From contig JAIUMM010000007.1 in assembly GCA_022565615.1 (NCBI GenBank), positions 1-57,048 on the forward strand: a stretch of 57,048 bases of DNA, written 5' to 3'. The stretch's first letter is position 1; each line of letters opens with the position of its first letter. Both the position numbers and the translations under genes were made by a program. Below the pieces are notes generated by a model. The model worked only from the letters and a program-made list of their open reading frames with translations. It ran no database searches and was not told the origin of the DNA. Positions 40,492 to 50,850 of this stretch are shown piece by piece. Origin of the DNA: Nanobdellota archaeon (GTDB taxonomy: Archaea; Nanobdellota; Nanobdellia; Woesearchaeales; UBA583).

Positions 40492-40505
40492 TCTCTAAAT
40501 AGAGA
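40492..40505. promoter_or_regulatory. Palindrome upstream of TrmB promoter
   Basis: TCTCTAAATAGAGA perfect dyad upstream of the minus-strand TATA-like ACTTTATAAAG. Confidence 0.4.
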
Positions 40506-40634
40506 CACATAGTTTTTTGAACTATTTAACAAAAACTTTATGTAACTGGTTTTTGATAGTAATTATATCAATTTTTTTATTTATAAAGTTTTCTAAGAAA
40601 TAAGTTTAGTGACAAGTACTTTTTTATAAACAAA

Positions 40635-41201
40635 TTATGAGTAAAAAGAAATATTATTTTTTTTAATAGATATTTTATGATATGTAACATTTAACTGTTC
40701 TTGCATTGCAGGGATTAAAAGAAGTAATATTGAAAATAAAAAAAATAGATAATAAAATTCTAAATAATATCCAAATATTCCTAAACTTCCTACAAAAAAT
40801 GATGAAAACCAAATAATAGGTTTAGTTCTTGTGATGTGTGAAAATGTTAGACTAAATTCATATAAATATTTAAGAATTAATATATAAATTACTAAAAATA
40901 TTGTTACTTGAATAAATTCAATAATTATTGAATTAGAAATCGTTTTTATATATGTGATAATAAAAAACCAAATAAATGGGAGTACAAACATTAATACTGC
41001 TCCTCTACTAGAACTAGGAGCATCTGAGTCTAAATTTTCTAAATCTTTATTAATTGAGTAAATCCAAGTAAGAATATAGAGTCCAAGTGAAATTATAATT
41101 AATCCAAGAATATATGCTGAATTTTTTTCTTCATAATTTTTAAAAAATTCGTTCAACTCTCTAGAATTAAATTTAGGATTCATTATAATAAAAAATAACA
41201 T
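40635..41201 (-). CDS. Multi-TM membrane protein (DUF4234-like)
   Basis: AYILGLIIISLGLYILTWIYSINKDLENL, several TM segments. Confidence 0.6.
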   Translation of the reverse strand: MLFFIIMNPKFNSRELNEFFKNYEEKNSAYILGLIIISLGLYILTWIYSINKDLENLDSDAPSSSRGAVLMFVLPFIWFFIITYIKTISNSIIIEFIQVTIFLVIYILILKYLYEFSLTFSHITRTKPIIWFSSFFVGSLGIFGYYLEFYYLFFLFSILLLLIPAMQEQLNVTYHKISIKKNNISFYS

Positions 41202-41239
41202 AAATTTTTATTAATTTATGCTACTACTACAAAGATTTA

Positions 41240-41410
41240 TTAAAAATACTCTGTGTAGGAACATTTACCACAATGGTATCTATTTGGGTTCGCATATTTA
41301 CCTAAATACACACCTTTACCACAATTAGGACAAGTTTTTCTTCCTTCTTTAACCATTACCCATTTTTGAGAAGGTTTTGATGATTTAGCTTTTTCTTTTG
41401 ATTTTCCCAT
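41240..41410 (-). CDS. rps27ae: Ribosomal protein eS31/S27ae (56 aa; absent from ORF track)
   Basis: MGKSKEKAKSSKPSQKWVMVKEGRKTCPNCGKGVYLGKYANPNRYHCGKCSYTEYF. Confidence 0.9.
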   Translation of the reverse strand: MGKSKEKAKSSKPSQKWVMVKEGRKTCPNCGKGVYLGKYANPNRYHCGKCSYTEYF

Positions 41411-41412
41411 TT

Positions 41413-41904
41413 TTATTCGATATCCTCACTTAGTTCATTTACATATTTTCCAGCTTTAACATCTGCAATAAAATCTCTTGGCTTTTTACCATCAATAGTA
41501 ATTCCAAGTGAATAACAAGTTCCAGCAATTTCCCTTACTGCTGCTGATTGAGTGTTTGCAAGAAGTGAGTCCATTTTCATTCTAGCAACTTTTTTAATTT
41601 GTTCAATACTCATATCTCCAACGTATGCTGAATTTGGAGTTCCTGAACCTTTTTTAATATTTAGTTCTGATTTAACTAATTGTGAAGCTGGAGGTGTTCC
41701 AATTTTAATTGAATACTCTTTGGTGTCAGTATCAACAATTACTTTAACAGGAACTTTCATTCCTTTAAAATCTTGAGTTTTTGCATTAATATCTGCAACA
41801 ACTTGTCCAATATTTACTTTAAGTGGACCTAATGCAGGTCCTAAAGGAGGAGCAGCAGTTGCTTTTCCACCTTCAATTAAAACATCAACAGTTTCTTTTC
41901 CCAT
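41413..41904 (-). CDS. rpl11: Ribosomal protein uL11
   Basis: EGGKATAAPPLGPALGPLKVNIGQVVADINAKTQDFKGMKVPVKV. Confidence 0.96.
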   Translation of the reverse strand: MGKETVDVLIEGGKATAAPPLGPALGPLKVNIGQVVADINAKTQDFKGMKVPVKVIVDTDTKEYSIKIGTPPASQLVKSELNIKKGSGTPNSAYVGDMSIEQIKKVARMKMDSLLANTQSAAVREIAGTCYSLGITIDGKKPRDFIADVKAGKYVNELSEDIE

Positions 41905-41953
41905 TTTTAATTATTTAATTTATTTTATTAAAAATTGTAAAAGTATAAGAACG

Positions 41954-41985
41954 ATATGAGCAAAGCTCATAAAAGTGTCTCATAT
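41954..41985 (-). promoter_or_regulatory. Alternative-hairpin leader upstream of rpl11
   Basis: TATGAGC-AAA-GCTCATA and ATATGAG...CTCATAT share one arm. Confidence 0.4.
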
Positions 41986-42227
41986 TTTTCCCATTTTTCC
42001 TATATAATATAAGCAACCTTTCATAATTTGTATTTAATTATTTTTAATTTAAACTATGATTAAAGGTTAAATAGGCACTAATTTAATAATACCTAACTAA
42101 GTAAAAATATTTTTTAATTTATAAAATAAACCTTTTTGTAGTAGTCAAATTAGATTTAATCATACTATGTAATTTAAAAATAAAATTTAAAAGGTAAGAC
42201 ATGGATTGAAAACAAATTATTTAGTTA

Positions 42228-43826
42228 TTATTCCAAATTTATAGACTTATCATCAAATTTTTTAGCTGCAATAATATCATCAATTCTTAAAATTAAAGAA
42301 ATTGCTTCTTTAGAACTTAATAATATTTGTTTAATTACTCCTAATGGTTCTACAATATCATAGTCTAGAACATTATCTATTACACCTCTTGTACAGTCAA
42401 TTCCTGCAAATTTTTGTTGCTGTGAGTGTGCAAATTTTAAATCTGAGATTATTTCTAATTCATCAAGACCACTATTTTGTGCAAGAATTTTAGGAATTGA
42501 TAAATAACTATTTGCAAGTTGTTCAAGAATAAATTGCTCTTTACCATGTTTAGTTTTAGAATATTCAATTAATTTTGTATATAATGCTGTAAAATTACTT
42601 CCTCCTCCTCCTACAATTTTCATTTCCTTTAGAGCATTTGAAATATCTCCTACACTATCTTCAATAGCTCTTTCAATTTCATCTACTACATGTTGAGTTG
42701 ATGCACAAATAATCATACTTAAAAAATTACTATTTTCAATTTCAAAACTAATTACTTCTTCCTTTTCAAATTCATAAACTTGAACTTTTGAAATTGAAGA
42801 TACATATGAGGTGTTAAGTGAATTTAAATCTCCTAAAATTTTACTATTTGAATATTCACTCAAATACTCAATATCACTTTTTCTGCATCTTCTAAGCACC
42901 AATATATTATGTTGAGCTAATATTGAGACTATTGAGTCATCTACTCCTTTTTGACATACAACTACTTGTACGCCAAGTTCAATAATTTTTTGAGAAATGG
43001 ATTGTAAATATTTTTTTTCTTGTGTAATGAATTCTTCATACTCTTCATAATTTGAAATTTGAATTTGGTGAGAATTTTCAATTTCTTGAACTTCAATAGG
43101 ACATGAACAAATTAGAATTTTTGGATTTAAAATTTTTTGAGGCATTGAATGTAGTAATCTTTTTTTATCAAATACAATACCTTTAATAATTTTAGAATCT
43201 TCAACATTTGGACCTATAATTTTTACATTTTTAAATGACTTTTTAGAGAAGTTATATTTATTCACAGTATTTTCATTTGAAGAATTGGAAATAATGTTAT
43301 TTACAAGTAATTTTGCAAGATATGGGCTACTCTCTTCACTAGATTTTCCTCTCATTGCAGTGAGTATTATCTTGTAGAGGTAATTTTCTAAATCATTTGA
43401 AATATCGACACTAATACTTTCAAGTTGTTGTAATGAGTAGTTAATTCCTATGAGAAAATATTTTAAAATTAAATTGGGATGAATCCCTTTTAAATATAAT
43501 TCTTTTGCTTCTTCAAGCATATGTGCAATTAAAATAACGCAACTTGTAGTTCCATCTCCAACATTTAAATCTTGAGTTTTTGCAACTTCAATAATTAACT
43601 CAGCAGCGGGATGATCGATGTCCATTGATTTTAAAATTTGTACACCATCATTTGTAATTATAGAATTTCCAACGCTATCAATTAACATTTTATCCATTCC
43701 AAGAGGGCCTAGTGTTGTTTTAACTATTTCACTAAGTGCAAAAATAGCATTAAAATTATTAAGTATTGCATCACTACCTTTAGTTCTTGAAGTTTCACTT
43801 TGAAGTATTGAGTTATTGTTTGACAT
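42228..43826 (-). CDS. Group II chaperonin (thermosome) subunit
   Basis: [74 protein letters not shown]. Confidence 0.93.
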   Translation of the reverse strand: MSNNNSILQSETSRTKGSDAILNNFNAIFALSEIVKTTLGPLGMDKMLIDSVGNSIITNDGVQILKSMDIDHPAAELIIEVAKTQDLNVGDGTTSCVILIAHMLEEAKELYLKGIHPNLILKYFLIGINYSLQQLESISVDISNDLENYLYKIILTAMRGKSSEESSPYLAKLLVNNIISNSSNENTVNKYNFSKKSFKNVKIIGPNVEDSKIIKGIVFDKKRLLHSMPQKILNPKILICSCPIEVQEIENSHQIQISNYEEYEEFITQEKKYLQSISQKIIELGVQVVVCQKGVDDSIVSILAQHNILVLRRCRKSDIEYLSEYSNSKILGDLNSLNTSYVSSISKVQVYEFEKEEVISFEIENSNFLSMIICASTQHVVDEIERAIEDSVGDISNALKEMKIVGGGGSNFTALYTKLIEYSKTKHGKEQFILEQLANSYLSIPKILAQNSGLDELEIISDLKFAHSQQQKFAGIDCTRGVIDNVLDYDIVEPLGVIKQILLSSKEAISLILRIDDIIAAKKFDDKSINLE

Positions 43827-43873
43827 TTTTCAATTAATTTTTATAATGGATGTTTAGTAATATTTTTGAAATT

Positions 43874-44311
43874 TTATTGATTTGAAATCTTTAATTTATC
43901 TTCTAATTCTTTAATTTGTTTTTGAAGAATGTGATTGTGTGCTTTAAATTTATGGTTTTCATTTAAGTTTTTAATTTGAAAATGTGCCATATCATTTAAT
44001 ACTTCGGTGAGTTGCTCATTTGTAACTTTAATAGAACTTGGTTCTAGAATTTCAACAGAAGTTGGCAAATATTCTACAATAAAACTCATTGCATATCTAA
44101 TATTTAAAAATTCAAGTTCAACTTCTAAAAATGCAGTATACATGCCTGATTGTTCATCTTGTAAATCGGGCTCAGCTTTAATTACATCAACTACTTCAAG
44201 TGTTTCATCTCCTTCTAATTTTTCAAGAACCTTATCAAGAGTTTTTGAAACTAAACTCTCAGGTTTTCCAGCAATATCAATGATTGCTTTAAGTATAACT
44301 TTATTTCCCAT
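43874..44311 (-). CDS. Uncharacterized protein with C-terminal coiled coil
   Basis: ORF with good coding character; DUF-type, upstream of thermosome. Confidence 0.65.
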   Translation of the reverse strand: MGNKVILKAIIDIAGKPESLVSKTLDKVLEKLEGDETLEVVDVIKAEPDLQDEQSGMYTAFLEVELEFLNIRYAMSFIVEYLPTSVEILEPSSIKVTNEQLTEVLNDMAHFQIKNLNENHKFKAHNHILQKQIKELEDKLKISNQ

Positions 44312-44393
44312 AGTTAAAGAGGAGAGTTTAATGTTTATAAATATTTCTTAGAATGTTTATATTTCTATTAATCTATACTTATTAAGAGTTATA

Positions 44394-44717
44394 TTATTGC
44401 CAATATTTATTGATTAATTCTTTAGCTTGTTCGTTAGTAATTCCTAATTGGATTAGTCCTTGTTCTACACTTTCTTTAGGATATTGAGATTTGTATGTTT
44501 GAATATAAATTTTTGCTTGTTCCAATATTTGAGGAGAAATTGAAGATTCATCAAAATTAGAAGTATTATTTATTCCTTCTTTAGTAGTAGAATTTATGCC
44601 TCCATATAATTCTTCTTCTAATTTTTTTTTCTTCATTCTTTGTTGATTCCACAAGCCTAGTGGCAAAATTATTATTAATGCTCCAATTAAAATAATTTGA
44701 ATTAAATTTAATTCCAT
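44394..44717 (-). CDS. Small single-TM protein
   Basis: LIQIILIGALIIILPLGLW TM; C-terminal YIQTYKSQYPKESVEQGLIQLGITNEQAKELINKYW helical module. Confidence 0.65.
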   Translation of the reverse strand: MELNLIQIILIGALIIILPLGLWNQQRMKKKKLEEELYGGINSTTKEGINNTSNFDESSISPQILEQAKIYIQTYKSQYPKESVEQGLIQLGITNEQAKELINKYWQ

Positions 44718-44846
44718 ATTATGAAATAAAAATAATTATTATATAAATTCTTTTTACTACTTAAGAAGATATTTGGATATACCTAAATTAATTTTATTTT
44801 AGAGATTAACTTAATTTTTATTTATTGGATTATAAAAATAATTATT

Positions 44847-45548
44847 TTAACTATATCCTCCAATTTCAATAATGAGTCCTTCTTTTGGCTCAACTCTAAA
44901 TGCAATTTTATCTAAATAAATCCCCATTGGGCGTTTAAATCTTTTAACATTTAAAACTCTTGTAGTCTCACCTGCAAAATTTCCAAGATTGATTTGAATA
45001 AACATATCTGCCATATTTCTTACAAGCATTAAAAATTTTTCATCAATTTGAGAAGGATCAACTGTAAAAATTACTGTTTTATTTAAATTGTTTAATTTTC
45101 TAAAAAAATTCATTATCATATAATATGCTTCTTCTCCAGCATTTTTTTTCACTAATAAAAATGAGAGTGTATCAAATATGATAACTTCTTTTTCAAATAA
45201 TTTAGGTGTTTTTATAATTTTGTCAATAAAGTCTTCTTCAAATTTAACTGTTCCTAAAAAAGGAACCATAGTAATGAAAAGTAATCTTTGATATAATAAA
45301 TCATTTCTAATAGAATAATTTAAGGAGTCCATTTGTTTGATAAAATCAAGAGTATTTAATTCAGTACTAATATATGTGACTTGTGTTTGATTCTTCATAA
45401 GAGAGTAAATAAATCTTTGACAAAGTAAGCTTTTTCCAGCTCCATCTACTCCTTCAAACAATATTAGACTATTTTTGGGAATTCCTCCTCCAAAATATCT
45501 ATTTAGTTCATCTCTTTCAAGATCAATTGAAAAATAATCTTCACTCAT
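44847..45548 (-). CDS. ArlH/KaiC-like ATPase
   Basis: FGGGIPKNSLILFEGVDGAGKSLLCQRFIYSLMKNQTQVTYISTELNTLDFIKQMDSLNY; VIIFDTLSFLL. Confidence 0.75.
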   Translation of the reverse strand: MSEDYFSIDLERDELNRYFGGGIPKNSLILFEGVDGAGKSLLCQRFIYSLMKNQTQVTYISTELNTLDFIKQMDSLNYSIRNDLLYQRLLFITMVPFLGTVKFEEDFIDKIIKTPKLFEKEVIIFDTLSFLLVKKNAGEEAYYMIMNFFRKLNNLNKTVIFTVDPSQIDEKFLMLVRNMADMFIQINLGNFAGETTRVLNVKRFKRPMGIYLDKIAFRVEPKEGLIIEIGGYS

Positions 45549-45729
45549 ATTTAAAATATATGAACTCCTCTTATAAAATTAAATGAGTATTTACAAGTAA
45601 TAATTTAAAATATAAATTTGTATAAGATTATTTTTATAATTTTATTTCTATTAACTAATACTTTATTTTTATATTTCTGTGTGTGAGTAGTTGCTAAATT
45701 TTATAAATTCATTTAGTACATATTGTTAT

Positions 45730-48471
45730 ATGTTTAAATTAATAGTTGAATTAGTGCACAAATTTTCATATACAATTTTGATTTTGTGTATATTTTTATT
45801 CTCTAGTTCAAGTTTTTTATTTGCTCAAGAGTCATGCGCTATTGATTTTTCAAATTTGGAATATTTTGTTTTTTCAGGAGGAGATTTGTACTTGGATGAA
45901 TTGGATTCTAATTTATATGTTATAAAAAGTAATCTTTCTTCACACCCTTTAAGAATTATTTTATCTACTCAAACTTCAATTTATGAGGGTTGTTATAATC
46001 AAAATGATTTAGGTATGAGAGTTTCAGGTACAATTTCTTTACCTTCTAATTTTGAAATTGAAACAGTATCTGAAGGGAATTATTTAGTAAGTTGGATTTT
46101 TGATATTCAAGAAGATTTAGTATTTCAAAATGAGTATCAATCATTTCAATTTCAAAGTTTAAGTGATTCATCTATGCAAGATATTTTAACTCTAAGAGTT
46201 GATAGAGAACTTCCTGAAATTTCTTTAATTAATGTTTTAAGGGGAAGTGAAGAAATTGATATTAATTTTCCAGTTTTAAATAGTCAATTAAAAAATGATG
46301 ATGTGGTGTCAGTTATATTTAGAATTACAGATGATGTTGCTCTTGAAGATATCAGAATTAGAAACTTAAGAGGAGCAGAGATAATATTGAATCAAACGAC
46401 TCAAAATAGTCGAGATGAGTATGAATTTGAAGTTCAAGTAAGATTGGACACAGCCCCTTTAGAATTTCAAGTTATAGCATCAGATAAATTTAATACATTT
46501 GAAATTAAAGATTTTTCATTAGATTTTGATTCTTTTGAACCAACCATAGATTCTTTAGAGATTATTGCATATGAAATTACGAGCAATTTACAACATATTA
46601 TAATTGGAGAAATTACTCTAAGAGATGATTTTGAAATTGTTGCAGATGACGTTACATTATTCTCAAGAAATCAAGATTCTAATTTAGAAATTAATTATCA
46701 AATTATTAGTTGTAATACTGATGATGAGAGGGAATCTAATTTATTGTATACTCTTTGTACGTTTAGGAGTCAACCAATACAAGTTGAGAGTACATTTACA
46801 ACTAATTTCTCTATAAGAGTTTTTGATATGGTAAGAAATGAAATTATCTCAAATTTTGTAAGAACTATTGAAATAAATAATGAAGGTCCTGAAATTCATA
46901 CTTTTGAATTGAGAAATCCAATTAATAATACTAATATTTTATCTTCACTAAATGCAGAGAATTCTAAAATAATTTTGGAGTACTCCAATGATTTATCTTC
47001 ACTATATTCATCTTCTCAATCTTCTAATTCTCAAAGAGTTACAATTCAAAGAAATTTTGAACCATTTATAGATATTTCTGAATCTTTGTGTGAAGAAATT
47101 AATTCAAGAACTAATAGACATAGATGTATATGGGAAGTTAATCCTTTAGATGTTGCAGGTTATGAAGAATTTAATATTTCAATTCAATTAAGAGACATTA
47201 CAGGGAGTGCTAATCGAGAGGAGATTTCAATTATTGTAAATGATATTGTTCCAAATATCACAAATTTAAGGATTGCTGAGAGAGGGAATGAGAGAAATTC
47301 AATTTTAGAATCTTATGAAAATGTAAGAATTGAATTTTTTGTGAAAAATGTAGATGAATTAGAAGAGTTTGAAACTAGGATTAATGGTTCAAATATTATT
47401 TTTAGAAATAGTCCTGACACTATTAATTTTATGTGTCAATATGTAAAAGAGAGTGAACTTGGAAATGAAGGACAGATATGTTTTTCAGATGAATTTGAAT
47501 TAAATAGAGGATTTGATGGTGATAGGACTGAAGATTTGAGAATTATTGTTACAAATGATGCTGGAAATAGTGATTTAGCTATTAAAGAAGTTAAAATTTT
47601 TAAAATATTTGAAGGTGAGTCAATTGATTACTTTGATTTAGATTTTGTACAATTACTCACTCCTCTAAATAGAAGAGTTGTAAAAGAGCAGGGAATGGAT
47701 GTATATCACCAATTTGGATTAAAACCTAAAAATAATAATGAAGAATTTAAGATTATTAGTGTTCAACTATTGGGTATGGGTGTAAGTTCAGATTCACAAA
47801 GAGAAGATGTGAGATTAAATTTTTTTGAATTACAAAATCAAACTTCTCAAGGAGTTGTTTTAGGAGATAATAGAAATTTTTTTCTAAAGTCATTTATGCC
47901 TCAGTTAATGTCTGCTTATGAAATGGAAGGGGAAACTCAATCAACAGTTGTACTCTCAATTGTAAAAACTGATATTGATACAGTTTATAAAGATGAAAAT
48001 GTAACAATTGTACTCCCTATTGAATTTTATGATATGCCTCGTGATTTAAATTCAAATATTGCACTTGCACAGAAAATATTAGATGATATTAATTCAGTTA
48101 ATGAAAATGTTAGAAATGGAAGGGGGCTTTTAGATATATATATGATGTATTATAATATTTGTGGAGTGTATAATGGGATTAAAGGTACAATTCAATCATT
48201 GTCTCAATCCTGGAATGCTATTAGTCTTGCTTTTGGAAGTTTTATTCCTGGTTCTCAAGCAATTGACACTGCTACTCAAGGAGCGGCTCAAGGAGAGTCT
48301 ATGCTTGGAAATATGGATAATATTATGGGTAAAATTTGTATGCTTGCATCTTGTAGTTTTTCTCAAGAATTAATTGGGGGAGCTTTAAATTCAGTAACAG
48401 GAGATATGCAAATTGGAGATTACTTAACGGGTCAACGTTCATTTTTGGGTAATATGATGTGTAGTCCTTAA
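45730..48471 (+). CDS. Large extracellular beta-rich protein with signal peptide
   Basis: FSYTILILCIFLFSSSSFLFAQESC signal; repeated Ig-like/beta-rich segments; ATG at 45730 more plausible than TTG at 45691. Confidence 0.75.
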   Translation: MFKLIVELVHKFSYTILILCIFLFSSSSFLFAQESCAIDFSNLEYFVFSGGDLYLDELDSNLYVIKSNLSSHPLRIILSTQTSIYEGCYNQNDLGMRVSGTISLPSNFEIETVSEGNYLVSWIFDIQEDLVFQNEYQSFQFQSLSDSSMQDILTLRVDRELPEISLINVLRGSEEIDINFPVLNSQLKNDDVVSVIFRITDDVALEDIRIRNLRGAEIILNQTTQNSRDEYEFEVQVRLDTAPLEFQVIASDKFNTFEIKDFSLDFDSFEPTIDSLEIIAYEITSNLQHIIIGEITLRDDFEIVADDVTLFSRNQDSNLEINYQIISCNTDDERESNLLYTLCTFRSQPIQVESTFTTNFSIRVFDMVRNEIISNFVRTIEINNEGPEIHTFELRNPINNTNILSSLNAENSKIILEYSNDLSSLYSSSQSSNSQRVTIQRNFEPFIDISESLCEEINSRTNRHRCIWEVNPLDVAGYEEFNISIQLRDITGSANREEISIIVNDIVPNITNLRIAERGNERNSILESYENVRIEFFVKNVDELEEFETRINGSNIIFRNSPDTINFMCQYVKESELGNEGQICFSDEFELNRGFDGDRTEDLRIIVTNDAGNSDLAIKEVKIFKIFEGESIDYFDLDFVQLLTPLNRRVVKEQGMDVYHQFGLKPKNNNEEFKIISVQLLGMGVSSDSQREDVRLNFFELQNQTSQGVVLGDNRNFFLKSFMPQLMSAYEMEGETQSTVVLSIVKTDIDTVYKDENVTIVLPIEFYDMPRDLNSNIALAQKILDDINSVNENVRNGRGLLDIYMMYYNICGVYNGIKGTIQSLSQSWNAISLAFGSFIPGSQAIDTATQGAAQGESMLGNMDNIMGKICMLASCSFSQELIGGALNSVTGDMQIGDYLTGQRSFLGNMMCSP

Positions 48472-48501
48472 ATAAAAAATTAGAGTTAAAAAAATATAAA
48501 A

Positions 48502-49254
48502 ATGATACAATTAAATATAACAAATATGATTTCAAAGACTTTGATTTATTTTTTGATAATTAGTATACTTACATTCTCTTTTTCTTATGCTGATGGTCCT
48601 GGAACTCCTCCTGGTTCAATTTCAGATCCTGTTGTTGTACCTCCTTCTTTGTCAACGGGTCAAACTCCTATTGGAGGTTCTCTTTCAGTTTCAGAGTGTC
48701 AAGGATTATTTGCAGGAGGATTTGATCCTCAAGATAATTTAATGGCTTCAGTAATGGGATTGTGTTTATCGGGAATTTTGGTTAATTTACATAGATTGGA
48801 ACAAAATGAGTGTGAGAAAATCATTTGTGAATATAATGCAGCAAGACAAGGTATTTCTCCAATTGCATGTGCTAAACAGAGTGCATATAATACTTGTTTA
48901 ATTACAGGTCAAGGGTTTGATGTGGTAGAAGGTGTTTTAATAGGGGCTTTGAGACAAAATATAAGGAGGATTCTTGAAGACCCTTTAGGTTTTGCAATTG
49001 ATAGAGTTAGGGGAGTTTTTGAGAGACAAGTAAGTATGTGTAGTCCTAATTGTTCTGATCCTTTTTCAAAAGTTTCTGCAATTGGTCTTGCCGTGTTAGA
49101 AATTCCAAATGCTATTAATAGTATTAAAAGTTTGATTAATCAGCTACAATCTCTTGGGCAATCTCAAGAGAGTGCATGTGAGAGACTTGAAGACATTAGA
49201 GAGGAATTAGAACAATTAATTGCTCAGCATGAAGCTGCACAAGCAAGGAGGTAG
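48502..49254 (+). CDS. Secreted Cys-rich envelope protein
   Basis: LIYFLIISILTFSFSYADG signal; CEKIICEYNAARQGISPIACAKQSAYNTC, MCSPNCSDPF. Confidence 0.7.
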   Translation: MIQLNITNMISKTLIYFLIISILTFSFSYADGPGTPPGSISDPVVVPPSLSTGQTPIGGSLSVSECQGLFAGGFDPQDNLMASVMGLCLSGILVNLHRLEQNECEKIICEYNAARQGISPIACAKQSAYNTCLITGQGFDVVEGVLIGALRQNIRRILEDPLGFAIDRVRGVFERQVSMCSPNCSDPFSKVSAIGLAVLEIPNAINSIKSLINQLQSLGQSQESACERLEDIREELEQLIAQHEAAQARR

Positions 49255-49265
49255 GAGGTAATTAA

Positions 49266-50123
49266 ATGACTTCAAGTTTAATTGATTTTTTATCTCAAGC
49301 CTCTTTAGTTGATATTTTAAAAGTATTTATTGATGCAAATTATTTTGAAGTATTATTTCCATTTTTACTACTTTTTGCACTATATTTTCATGTTCTTCAA
49401 AAAGTACTTGGAAGAAAAGGTTCTAAATTATTTTCAAAGTCCGCAAGTACAATTATTGCAGTTATTGTTTCATTTTATTCAGTTGCATTTAAATTTCCAA
49501 CGGGGTACTCTGTTGCTGATATGATGATGTTACTATTTCCAAATATTTCAGTAATTTCAATTGGTATTTTGTGCTTGTATGTAATTGGTTCAATTTTAGG
49601 GTTTGATTTTTTTAAAAATATGTTTAGAAAAGACATTAGTGCTTATATGATATTTTTTTTTGGAGCATTAGGGCTTGGTTCTGTTATATTTTATGGAGGG
49701 ATTATAATTGGAATTTGGAATTTAGATCCTTTTAGTCAAGCAGATTGGATTTCAGTTGTTGTAGCTATTTCATTTTTAATACTTGGAGTTGTGTTTTTAT
49801 TAATTGGTTGGTTTGCTTTAGCATTATTATTATTATATGTTTCAGTGTCATTTATTTATAACATGGGTGAAGTTGGAATTGGAAGTTTATTGTTTGATCC
49901 GTACATGTTTATTTTATTTATCTTTATAGGACTTATGAGTTGGTTATTTAAAGATGAGAAAAATGAGGAACAAATGCTTGAAGAGAGCATGAATAATACT
50001 CAAAGAGCAATGTCAAATATTGAACAAAATTATGGTGGAAAACCTCCTCAAAGAGGAGAGGATTTACTATATGATTTAAGTAGTCAAGGATTTGAAAATA
50101 GTAGAAAAAAATTAAGAAGATAA
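49266..50123 (+). CDS. Polytopic membrane protein
   Basis: Many TM segments from YFEVLFPFLLLFALYFHVLQKVLG to YMFILFIFIGLMSWLF, charged C-terminal tail. Confidence 0.75.
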   Translation: MTSSLIDFLSQASLVDILKVFIDANYFEVLFPFLLLFALYFHVLQKVLGRKGSKLFSKSASTIIAVIVSFYSVAFKFPTGYSVADMMMLLFPNISVISIGILCLYVIGSILGFDFFKNMFRKDISAYMIFFFGALGLGSVIFYGGIIIGIWNLDPFSQADWISVVVAISFLILGVVFLLIGWFALALLLLYVSVSFIYNMGEVGIGSLLFDPYMFILFIFIGLMSWLFKDEKNEEQMLEESMNNTQRAMSNIEQNYGGKPPQRGEDLLYDLSSQGFENSRKKLRR

Positions 50124-50175
50124 TATCAAATTATTTTAAATAATTAAATAGTATGTATTATTTATAAATTAGTTT

Positions 50176-50796
50176 ATGTTTATTATATTTATGAATTCAA
50201 AAAATCACAAAATTATAAATCAAGATTATATCTCACCAATTCCAAGTTCTGCTCAAAAAGTATTTTCTGGAATTTTATTTGATGTGTATCACTGGGAACA
50301 AAAACAATTTGATGGAACATACAAGACATTTGAAGCATTAAAAAGACTCTCTTCAGTTCAAGTTATTGCTAAAACAAAAGAGAATAAGTTTGTTATTTTA
50401 AAAGAAGAACAACCTCAAGATGAACAAGTAGGTTATTCACTCATTGGAGGAGGATGTGATTTTGAGGATGAATTACCTCAAGAAGGGGCCAGAAGAGAAC
50501 TTCTTGAAGAGACAGGAATGAAATGTGATGAACTTGAACTTTTTGAAGTAACTCATCCAGGGGGTAAAATTGATTGGCCTTGTTATTATTTTATTGCTCA
50601 TGATTGTGAAGTTGTGCAGGAGCAAAATTTAGATAGTGGCGAGAAAATTGAAGTACTAGAAGTTGATTTTGAAGAATTTTTAACAATCGTTGAAGATGAA
50701 CATTTTAGGAATAAATATTTTAGTAATTACTTATTTAGAATTTTACATACACCAAATAAATTTGAAGAATTGAAGGAGAAGTTGAGAATTAATTGA
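50176..50796 (+). CDS. NUDIX hydrolase
   Basis: GGGCDFEDELPQEGARRELLEETGMKCDE. Confidence 0.88.
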   Translation: MFIIFMNSKNHKIINQDYISPIPSSAQKVFSGILFDVYHWEQKQFDGTYKTFEALKRLSSVQVIAKTKENKFVILKEEQPQDEQVGYSLIGGGCDFEDELPQEGARRELLEETGMKCDELELFEVTHPGGKIDWPCYYFIAHDCEVVQEQNLDSGEKIEVLEVDFEEFLTIVEDEHFRNKYFSNYLFRILHTPNKFEELKEKLRIN

Positions 50797-50850
50797 GATT
50801 TGTTTATATTATTACAAATATTTATTAATACTAATTTATGAATAATTTTT

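Noticed and set aside
48161-48373. 70-aa plus ORF inside the large envelope gene
   Set aside because: Out-of-frame shadow ORF
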